21,494 bases of DNA, from contig SPCL01000012.1 in NCBI GenBank assembly GCA_004525335.1, forward strand, positions 1 to 21,494, given 5' to 3'. Positions 15,827 through 21,494 of the stretch are shown piece after piece; position 1 is the stretch's first letter; each line of letters opens with the position of its first letter. The translations under genes were made by a program, and so were the position numbers. Under the pieces are notes generated by a model. It saw only the letters and a list, made by a program, of their open reading frames with translations, did not search any database and was not told the origin of the DNA. Source of the stretch: Thermodesulfobacteriales bacterium (GTDB taxonomy: Bacteria; Desulfobacterota_D; UBA1144; Nemesobacterales; UBA2774).

Positions 15827-16153
15827 TTAGGATTCTATATCTTCGGGTACTGAGAGGTTGTTTTTTTTGATAATTTCATCTGCCTGGAGCGAGTCTAGCG
15901 GTATGAGTTTGTCCTTCCCGCAGTTAGAGCATAGGCGTCCGTCAGAGAATGAGTCGATGATGTTTATGATTCCCGCGATTGCGACAATTGCAGCCACAAC
16001 GGCGGCATAGGCGTAAGATTGCAGTAATCGCTCGCCGGTTACAACAATGATCACAGCCACGATTATTTCCAGGATTCCAAAATAGATGTTGCCTGAAAAT
16101 AGGCCGTGTTTACCTTTGCCGATGAAGTTGCATTTTGTGCAGAGTTTTTGCAT
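15827..16153 (-). CDS. Small zinc-ribbon membrane protein, paralog 2
   Basis: The 108-residue product starts MQKLCTKCNFIGKGKHGLFS, has two hydrophobic segments (ILEIIVAVIIVVTG, AYAAVVAAIVAIAGIINII), then RLCSNCGKDKLIPLDSLQAD and EIIKKNNLSVPEDIES, ending TAA. The frame runs upstream to 16294, but that stretch looks non-coding and includes the DnaA-box pair. The ATG at 16151-16153 is therefore chosen by alignment with paralogs 1 and 3. The paired CxxC motifs at either end of a membrane hairpin suggest a single split zinc ribbon. Role unknown. It is separated by about 250 bp from paralog 1, so the genes are probably transcribed separately. Confidence 0.7.
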   Translation of the reverse strand: MQKLCTKCNFIGKGKHGLFSGNIYFGILEIIVAVIIVVTGERLLQSYAYAAVVAAIVAIAGIINIIDSFSDGRLCSNCGKDKLIPLDSLQADEIIKKNNLSVPEDIES

Positions 16154-16286
16154 AAACCAAGTATAAACTATGCAGGGATTAAATCGAATAAAAAGCTCAT
16201 TGTGCGGCGGGGGGCAATAGTATAGTTTATTAAAAGTAGGGGATCTTGCGCCGTACGGCTGCGAATTGGTTTGTGCTGAGAAAAAG

Positions 16287-16307
16287 TTATCCACAGGCTG
16301 TGGATAA
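16287..16307. promoter_or_regulatory. Pair of perfect, inverted DnaA boxes
   Basis: TTATCCACA (16287-16295) and TGTGGATAA (16299-16307) are consensus DnaA boxes in opposite orientation, 3 bp apart. They lie about 135 bp upstream of the start of paralog 2. Further boxes, a GATC-rich tract or dnaA/dnaN genes are not seen nearby, so this is not evidently an origin. It could titrate DnaA or regulate the neighbouring gene. Confidence 0.6.
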
Positions 16308-16407
16308 GCTGTTGAATAATCAATGACCCAAGTTATTTAGGCGGCGAAGTTAGAAAGGTTTTGTAGGACTGTAGTGTAAGGTGCTGGTGTGATTTAAGAA
16401 AGTAGTG

Positions 16408-16430
16408 GATATCACAGAATGTGATATTTT
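16408..16430. promoter_or_regulatory. ATATCACA-TGTGATAT palindrome, copy 1
   Basis: GATATCACAGAATGTGATAT is a near-perfect inverted repeat with a 3-bp centre, followed by a T-run. It is repeated at 16781 and 16864. It may be an operator or part of a dispersed repeat. Confidence 0.45.
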
Positions 16431-16441
16431 TTAGTAAGCCA

Positions 16442-16666
16442 GCGGGGGCTCCCCGTCTACTTTTCCTGGATGAAAAGTAGCAAAAATCACAGACATAACA
16501 CTAATTACGCTAAAAACAAATTTCTACGCTAAATGCTTTAATCCTTTTGCTTGATTGGAATATCTTCCATGGCAAGTGGCAACTTTGGATAATAGATAGT
16601 ACTTTAATATTCGGTTATATCGGGAAAGCCTTTTTAACGCTTCGAAATTTATTTTCTAAACGCTAC
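16442..16666. repeat. Structured intergenic element, copy C (with enlarged apical loop)
   Basis: P1 (CGGGG 16443-16447, CCCCG 16451-16455); P2 (CTACTTTTC 16457-16465, GAAAAGTAG 16472-16480); CAAAAATCAC; box ACGCTAAAA; P3 (AAACAAATTTC about 16514-16524, GAAATTTATTTT 16644-16655, one mismatch); P4 (AAATGCTTT 16531-16539, AAAGCCTTT 16625-16633, one mismatch); boxes TTTTTAACGC and TAAACGC. The P4 loop holds about 85 bp here against about 17-18 bp in copies A and B. The AATGTCGGG end is missing. Confidence 0.7.
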
Positions 16667-16780
16667 TTTGGTTCTATTCGCCAAGAGAGACAAGCAAGTT
16701 GTTATTCTACTTGTAGGTAAGAGCGACCGATTCCTCACTTGATCGAAATCGTACTGTAAATGTCTGAATTAAAAGCTGGG

Positions 16781-16800
16781 AATATCACAAATTGTGATAT
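16781..16800. promoter_or_regulatory. ATATCACA-TGTGATAT palindrome, copy 2
   Basis: AATATCACAAATTGTGATAT is an almost perfect palindrome, with a further TGTGAT half-site at 16805-16810. It lies between the structured element C and the third zinc-ribbon gene. Confidence 0.5.
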
Positions 16801-16863
16801 TTTATGTGATTTAGGGAGTTGTGGGGCGAAATTATAGGACTATTGTAAGACCTTTTGGGTATG

Positions 16864-16888
16864 AATATCACAAAATCTGATATTTTTA
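16864..16888. promoter_or_regulatory. ATATCACA palindrome, copy 3, overlapping a gene end
   Basis: AATATCACAAAATCTGATAT has one mismatched arm position. It abuts the restored stop codon (TAA, 16886-16888) of the third zinc-ribbon gene. Its upstream context (GGCGAAATTATAGGACTATT then GTAAG) resembles that before copy 1, so the palindromes may belong to a larger repeat unit. Confidence 0.4.
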
Positions 16889-17257
16889 ACTAGTCTGCCA
16901 AGGGAGTTTGTTTTCCTGAGAATCTTTGAGAATTGATAAATTATTCTCTTTAATAATCTCTATTGCTTCAGGTGTATCAATTGCAATTAGAGTTTTCTTG
17001 CCATGGCATACATGGCAGTCTCAGTCTTCTTTCCTAATATAAAAATCGAGGATAAACCCAACTATTAAAATTGGTAAAGCAATAATTAGAATGTATGGAT
17101 TAGACTTAATAATAATGAAGTTATCTGCTGCTAAAATCATAACGATCATTATGGTAATAGCAGCAATTAGAAAGATCAAAAATGGTTTATCTAAAGGCCT
17201 AGTTGTATAAACCTTTTTGCATTGAGTGCATAAAACATTCATAGATACATTATCCAT
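16886..17257 (-). pseudogene. Small zinc-ribbon membrane protein, paralog 3, interrupted by in-frame TGA
   Basis: The frame starts MDNVSMNVLCTQCKKVYTTR and has two membrane helices (FLIFLIAAITIMIVMILAA, YILIIALPILIVGFILDFY). It reaches RKED and then TGA at 17021-17023. Translation beyond it continues in frame as DCHVCHGKKTLIAIDTPEAI then EIIKENNLSILKD, ending in TAA at 16886. This restores the second Cys pair and aligns with paralog 2 (RLCSNCGKDKLIPLDS ... EIIKKNNLSV). The TGA falls at the position of Arg in paralog 2, consistent with CGA or GGA to TGA. Without readthrough the protein lacks half its metal site. No ribosome binding site is visible before either ATG (17257 or 17242). Confidence 0.65.
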
Positions 17258-17434
17258 AATAAATATTTATGTATCTAGTTTACATCTCCTAATTTCAAAC
17301 CTTTTCACAAAAATAATTTAGGGAGAATAGTGTAAATCGTAAAGATTTGCATTTAAGTATAATATGCCAAATCCTAATATCTTTATAAACATAATACCAA
17401 TTGGTGATACATCAAAAGTTGAAAGCAGTTAAGT

Positions 17435-18400
17435 CTATTTGATAATTTGGCAAATTTTATCTATGTCTGCCTGTCGTTCAGCAATCAACGCTTCAGCGAG
17501 CCGGATTAGTGTGTTTATATTAGTATTGCTGGCATCATCAAAATCATCGAAACCCTCTACAAGCCTAGTCTGAAATCTATAAAAGTTTTCTTTTCCTAAG
17601 ATAAGATCCAGTTGGTAGTCAACTGCATCACTTACTCCGTCAAAAACAACATCAAGTATTGGTTTTACCCATTCTACAAGTCCCCAATCCTTAGCCTCTT
17701 CAAATTCAATTTTTCGCGTAAGCTCACCAGTTCCCAAAGAAACAATCAGGATTGGTTTTTCGGGCAGCTTACCTTCTTTAATTAATCTTATTGTCTCTGC
17801 ATAAGCTGAAACTGCGGGGTTGTTAATAAATACTCCTCAGTCTACAAGCACTGCTTTTTTCTCATTTACTACTAGCTTAATAGGCTCAAAATAGGTTGGC
17901 GCCGCTGAAGTGGCTCGGGCAATCTCCCACATATTGTGCTTGTTATACTTTTTGTCCCAACTCTTAAAAAATTGAGGATGGCGGTTGTAAATATCGTATG
18001 TGCTTATAAGACTTCTAGTAACACTCGTTTCAAGAATGTTTTGACCCAAGTATTTTTTCAGTACTCTGACCAGCGGCTTATGATCATATTTTTCATCAAG
18101 TATGCCAAAGCCGCTAGTTACTCTTTTCCATGGCGACTTTTTGAACACCACAGGGCCATCTTTAGTGAAGAATTCAGTAATTTTTTCAGCAGAAAATCTA
18201 GGTTTTCTATTTTGGTCCGCTACATTTAAACCTAAAGTTGCTATTCCTCCTGCGGAGTTCCCTGTCATTAAATCAAACATATTAGCTATTTTGTCCCCTG
18301 TCTTCCTCTCAATTTCTGCAAGAACCATTGCTGGGATTAAGCCCCTAATACCACCACCATCTATAGAAAGCACTTTTATATATTTGTTCTCATCAGGCAT
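17435..18400 (-). pseudogene. Patatin-like phospholipase, interrupted by in-frame TGA in the catalytic DGG motif
   Basis: From the ATG at 18398-18400 (GGAGGA 8 nt upstream) the protein reads KVLSIDGGGIRGLIPAMVLA, the oxyanion loop, then DLMTGNSAGG with nucleophile Ser49 (GxSxG). Further on are FFTKDGPVVFKK and ARATSAAPTYFEP. The frame stops at TGA 17837-17839 in VLVD-stop-GVFINNPA. All active patatins have DG(G/A) here, the Asp of the Ser-Asp dyad, so GGA to TGA is the obvious origin. The same frame then continues about 134 residues (AYAETIRLIKEG, PILIVSLGTGELTR) to TAG at 17435. Length and motifs match stand-alone cytoplasmic patatins, including those used as CBASS effectors. No cyclase or other defence gene adjoins it. 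Membrane-lipid hydrolysis is the expected activity if it were intact. Confidence 0.85.
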
Positions 18401-18534
18401 TTCTAAGTCCTCCATGTTGATTGTATTGGTATCCTACCGCCATATTCACAATTTATTACAAATAGGATAAGAAGTAAAGTCTTAGCTTGGTTTGATATTT
18501 TGGATGAGTTAAGTAAGACTTTTATAGGACTATT

Positions 18535-20055
18535 TTAATCTTCCGGCAGTAAATCATACAGTTTTTTATGATCGATTTTGCCGCTTGATGTAAGTGGGAG
18601 TCCGTCTATGAAATAGATCCTGGCGGGTACTTTGTAGAGGGCAATTTGAGTAGCTGTGAATTTCTTTAGTTCTTCCTCTGTTATACTTGCTCCATCTTTT
18701 TTAACCACAAACGCAACAGGCACGTGGCCTTCTTCTTTATCTTCTACACCAATCACGGCAGCTTCTTTCACATCCGGGTTTTTATAAAGCGCCTGCTCGA
18801 CTTCGCCGGGCGTGATGTTAGAAGTGTTCCTTATAATAATGTCCTTTATCCGACCAGAATAATAAATTGTGTCCCCGCTGTCTTTATAAGCACAATCACC
18901 TGTTTTAAACCATCCGTCTTCAAGCGCCTGCTCAGTCGCTTTTTCGTTTTCCCAATATCCGGGAGTCACCATATCACCCTTCACCCATATTTCTCCAACT
19001 TCACCATCCGGCAAGTTGTTTCCCTCTTTATCAACTATCCTAATCTCCACTCCCGGTAGGACGCGTCCTATTTTTCCCAAGCCCTGGGTATCTATTTCTC
19101 TTGCGACGGTTAGCCATATGGCCTCGGTCATGCCGTAGCCGAGCTGGATTATCAAACCCGAGTGCTCCAGGAATTTCTCCTGAAAAGCTGAGGGCAGTGA
19201 GTCGCCCCCCGTGTAGAGACCCTTTAATGCCGCAAATGTACTTTTATTTGTAGTGCCCGAGTCTAGGAGCTTCACGTACACGTTGATGTGCGTTATCAGG
19301 AGAGTAGGGCCCTCGTTTACAAGCGCGGGTACAAAGCTCTCAAGTTTAAAACCGTCCTGAACAATAACCGTTGCGCCATAATAAAGACCTGTGAATGTCT
19401 CAAGAAATCCGCTTATGTGAACCTGAGGGTCTATGACCAATATCCTGTCCTCGCTGCTCACATTATCTAACGCGAGCGATGTAGAGTTAATAATCCCCAC
19501 TACCGATGAATAGGAATGCAAGACCCCTTTGGGATTCCCTGTCGAACCTGAGGTATATAGAATAACAGCCGGGTCTGAGGCAGAGCGCTCGGTTTCTTCA
19601 TAAGGACTTGCCGGGCCAAGGAGTGTATAAAAGTTGCTGTATCCCTCTCTGGGCACAACTCCATTTACATAGACCTTTTCCACAGAAGTTTTTGAAAGAT
19701 CAATTTCATTTAGGAGATGTAACTTCTCAAGTTCGATGATAAGGCATTTTGCGCCTGAATCTATTAGTACCTTCTCAAGCTCAGGCGGAGCGTATCTTCT
19801 ATTTAGCGGCATTGCCACAGCGCCTGATTTAAAGCATGCTAGGTATGTGATTAATATTTCAAAACCATTTGGGAGCATAAACGCAACCGGCTCTCCTTTG
19901 AGTCCCAATGCTGTGAGCCAGGTTGATGCGTGCCGGGAAAGAAGCTCCAGATCGCCGTAAGTATAAGACTCTTCATTGAACTTCATTGCAATTGAGTCGA
20001 GGTTGCGCTCCAGTGTGAAATCTCTGATATTTTCTATTCTATTTGAGTCGCTCAT
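18535..20055 (-). CDS. Acyl-CoA synthetase / AMP-dependent ligase (ANL superfamily)
   Basis: From the ATG at 20053-20055 it has 506 residues. Motifs in order: ATP-binding loop LYTSGSTGNPKGVLHS (about 166-181); LGYGMTEAIW; GWFKTGDCAYKDSGDTIYYS with GRIKDIIIR (hinge); NITPGEVEQAL; C-terminal LTSSGKIDHKKL with the catalytic Lys. These define a class I adenylate-forming enzyme that activates a carboxylic acid, probably a fatty or related organic acid, to its CoA thioester in the cytoplasm. An upstream TTG (20085) would add ten residues; neither start has a clear ribosome binding site. It ends in TAA. The gene follows the SpoIIAA-like gene by about 70 bp on the same strand, so the two may be cotranscribed. 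Confidence 0.9.
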   Translation of the reverse strand: MSDSNRIENIRDFTLERNLDSIAMKFNEESYTYGDLELLSRHASTWLTALGLKGEPVAFMLPNGFEILITYLACFKSGAVAMPLNRRYAPPELEKVLIDSGAKCLIIELEKLHLLNEIDLSKTSVEKVYVNGVVPREGYSNFYTLLGPASPYEETERSASDPAVILYTSGSTGNPKGVLHSYSSVVGIINSTSLALDNVSSEDRILVIDPQVHISGFLETFTGLYYGATVIVQDGFKLESFVPALVNEGPTLLITHINVYVKLLDSGTTNKSTFAALKGLYTGGDSLPSAFQEKFLEHSGLIIQLGYGMTEAIWLTVAREIDTQGLGKIGRVLPGVEIRIVDKEGNNLPDGEVGEIWVKGDMVTPGYWENEKATEQALEDGWFKTGDCAYKDSGDTIYYSGRIKDIIIRNTSNITPGEVEQALYKNPDVKEAAVIGVEDKEEGHVPVAFVVKKDGASITEEELKKFTATQIALYKVPARIYFIDGLPLTSSGKIDHKKLYDLLPED

Positions 20056-20125
20056 AAGGGCTGTAATTCTAACAGGGTTCTTCAATTATTTATAGAAGTT
20101 CTATGATTCTATGGGAGGATATAAC

Positions 20126-20509
20126 CTACCACTCCTCGCTGATCCATTTAATTGCGTCATCAAGCTCGGAGTTGTGAAATATCTTCACATCGCCCGGGAC
20201 AGACATAGTCTCAATTGCAAAGCCGAATATCTTGCCTGCCTGCTGGATCCAATTCACATCCGTCACGATCGCGATCTTCTCCCACTCTGTTATATGAGCT
20301 AAGCCCACTTTAGCGTCGTCCCACATAGCCCCCACTTCAAATTTCTCAAACTCGTCTCCAAGATGATATAGCAGACGCACTTTATCGTGGTGCTTGAGTT
20401 TCTCTTCCACAGCCGGGATTAAAACAGTCTCGTAGTCCTTTGCGCTTACATTTCCCTTGGCGCTAAACCCCAAAGCGTTTTCAGGTAATCCTTCTATTAG
20501 CTCAAGCAT
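20126..20509 (-). CDS. SpoIIAA-like (STAS/CRAL-TRIO-type) protein
   Basis: The 127-residue cytoplasmic protein fits the SpoIIAA-like family. LGFSAKGNVSAKDYETVLIP begins the domain, followed by KVRLLYHLGDEFEKFEVGAM, DDAKVGLAHITEWEKIAIVT and a C-terminal helix DDAIKWISEEW. These domains resemble anti-sigma-factor antagonists but usually lack the phosphorylated Ser, and their role is unknown. GGAGG 7 nt before the ATG supports the start, and it ends in TAG. It sits between the sigma-54 activator (upstream, 63 bp) and the acyl-CoA synthetase, all on the minus strand. Coordinated expression is possible but not shown. Confidence 0.85.
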   Translation of the reverse strand: MLELIEGLPENALGFSAKGNVSAKDYETVLIPAVEEKLKHHDKVRLLYHLGDEFEKFEVGAMWDDAKVGLAHITEWEKIAIVTDVNWIQQAGKIFGFAIETMSVPGDVKIFHNSELDDAIKWISEEW

Positions 20510-20572
20510 GTGACACCCTCCGGTAGTTTCTAAGTATATAATACATCATAATTTAAAAAGGGCGGAATGTTC

Positions 20573-21494
20573 TTATTGATGGCGTTTGATTGCGAGAGTT
20601 TTTATGCGTGAGCGCAGCGTAGAAGGGTTCATTCCAAGAAGCTCAGCCGCACCATCCTTTCCGTAGATCCGCCACTTTGTGGATTCAAGGGCATTTACTA
20701 GATTATCATGCTCAAGCTTTTTGAAGTCCTGCTCAGTGAGCAGTTTTTCTCTACTCTTTATCGAAGAATGTTCAGCATTGCCGGGTTTATTGCCATTAAT
20801 TTCTACAAGCGAGTGGTCAAGCTCCAGTTCGGCTCCTGATGAGGTAATAAATGAGCGCTCTATAACATTGTGCAGCTCCCTTATATTTCCAGGCCAGCTG
20901 TAGCTCTTTAATCGCTCTATGAGGTTTACAGATAGTGGTTCTAAATTTCTTCCAACCCTCTTTGCGCATTTCTCGGCGAATGCGGACGCTAGTAAAGCTA
21001 TATCGTCAACACGATCCCTTAGCGGAGGCACATTAATCGGAAACACATTTAACCTGTAAAACAGGTCCTCACGAAACTTGCTTTCTTTTGTTAACTCGTT
21101 CAAGTCGCGATTGGTGGCGCATATTACTCGAACGTCAACTTTTTGAGTTTTAGAGCTTCCCACCGGTTCAAACTCTCCCTCCTGAAGCACGCGAAGTAAT
21201 TTAGACTGCAAATCAAGTGGAAGCTCTCCCACTTCATCGAGAAAAATTGTCCCCCCGTCTGCCAGACTAAATCGCCCCTCGCGTTTTGAAGTCGCCCCGG
21301 TAAACGCTCCTTTCTCGTGCCCAAAAAATTCACTCTCCATAAGAGCCGGCGAAATGGCGGCGCAGTTAACTTTTATTAACGGTTTGCTGCCTCTTTTGCT
21401 CTGAACATGAAGCGCTCTCGCCACAAGCTCCTTACCTGTTCCTGTCTCTCCTGAAATTAAAACTGTTGCGTCCGTTTGAGAGACCTGTTTTATC
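20573..21494 (-). CDS. Sigma-54-dependent transcriptional activator (AAA+ / Fis HTH), partial at right edge
   Basis: The visible part begins inside the central AAA+ domain. Walker A GETGTGKE (about 21440-21465) is followed by FFGHEKGAFTGATSKREGRF (the GAFTGA loop contacting sigma-54), GTIFLDEVGELPLDLQSKLL (Walker B), VRVICATNRDLNEL (sensor I), FREDLFYRLNVFPI and SWPGNIRELHNVIER (sensor II). A C-terminal Fis-type helix-turn-helix (DGAAELLGMNPSTLRSRIKT) ends the protein with TAA. The N-terminal sensory domain is outside the window, so the signal is unknown. The frame is open to the window edge; the ATG at 21424 is internal. It drives sigma-54 promoters by ATP hydrolysis, possibly those of nearby genes. 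Confidence 0.93.
   Translation of the reverse strand, partial: IKQVSQTDATVLISGETGTGKELVARALHVQSKRGSKPLIKVNCAAISPALMESEFFGHEKGAFTGATSKREGRFSLADGGTIFLDEVGELPLDLQSKLLRVLQEGEFEPVGSSKTQKVDVRVICATNRDLNELTKESKFREDLFYRLNVFPINVPPLRDRVDDIALLASAFAEKCAKRVGRNLEPLSVNLIERLKSYSWPGNIRELHNVIERSFITSSGAELELDHSLVEINGNKPGNAEHSSIKSREKLLTEQDFKKLEHDNLVNALESTKWRIYGKDGAAELLGMNPSTLRSRIKTLAIKRHQ

Noticed and set aside
15827..16294. 155-residue version of zinc-ribbon paralog 2
   Set aside because: The first 47 codons have no counterpart in the paralogs and run through the DnaA-box pair; the ATG at 16153 aligns with paralog 1.
16287..16307. Chromosomal origin oriC
   Set aside because: Only two DnaA boxes, with no dnaA/dnaN/gidA-type genes and no obvious box cluster.
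17021..17023. UGA as selenocysteine in the third zinc-ribbon protein
   Set aside because: The codon aligns with Arg in paralog 2, not with a Cys, and I see no convincing SECIS-type hairpin directly downstream.
17435..18400. CBASS or other patatin-based defence system
   Set aside because: The patatin stands alone and broken. No CD-NTase, E1/E2/JAB or HORMA gene is adjacent, and the neighbours are a membrane zinc-ribbon protein and an acyl-CoA synthetase.
1..21494. CRISPR arrays, tRNA, rRNA genes and complete IS elements
   Set aside because: No regularly spaced direct repeats, no recognisable tRNA or rRNA sequence, and no transposase or recombinase reading frame was found.

Overview
The window is bacterial chromosome of roughly 40-45% GC, with sparse gene packing, many repeats and an unusual number of broken genes. 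A sigma-54 activator, an FG-GAP/thrombospondin-type-3 calcium-binding secreted protein, a two-domain rhodanese, an acyl-CoA synthetase and a GT4/GH15 pair fit an uncultured Gram-negative lineage, perhaps Desulfobacterota- or Dadabacteria-like. That placement is inference only; no rRNA or marker gene is present.

Layout. 1-530: the 3' part of an epimerase / threonine-dehydrogenase-like gene (minus) that has lost its N-terminus and carries a 70-bp MITE-like insertion. 711-2834: a Na+/phosphate symporter (+) converging on an NmrA-type NAD(P)-binding protein (-). 3031-4927: a scar in which three genes are cut, namely the 5' end of a secreted-protein gene (+), the 3' part of an FG-GAP/TSP3 gene (-, also with an in-frame TAG), and the 3' part of an AraC-family regulator (+). 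5049-8179: a translationally coupled GT4 glycosyltransferase and GH15 glucoamylase-like hydrolase (-). 8671-9519: a rhodanese (+) interrupted by TAG just before its catalytic-cysteine loop. 9520-10675: a repeat-rich spacer. 10676-13460: an alpha/beta-hydrolase lipoprotein, a small unknown protein and a DMT-family permease (+). 13521-15046: a PD-(D/E)XK-like protein with an apparent frameshift, then an unknown gene lacking a normal start (+). 15168-17257: three paralogous small zinc-ribbon membrane proteins (-), the third with an in-frame TGA. 17435-18400: a patatin phospholipase (-) with TGA exactly at a glycine of its catalytic DGG motif. 18535-21494: an acyl-CoA synthetase, a SpoIIAA-like protein and a sigma-54 activator that runs off the window (-).

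Two patterns stand out. First, a structured intergenic element occurs three times (about 9951-10158, 11766-11962 and 16442-16666). Its hairpin arms change sequence between copies but stay complementary, while short boxes between them are conserved. Second, four otherwise well-preserved reading frames are each broken by one in-frame stop (two TAG, two TGA), and none of the 19 natural gene ends in the window uses TGA. Gene decay is the simplest reading of the stops, but the TGA pattern deserves a genome-wide check.
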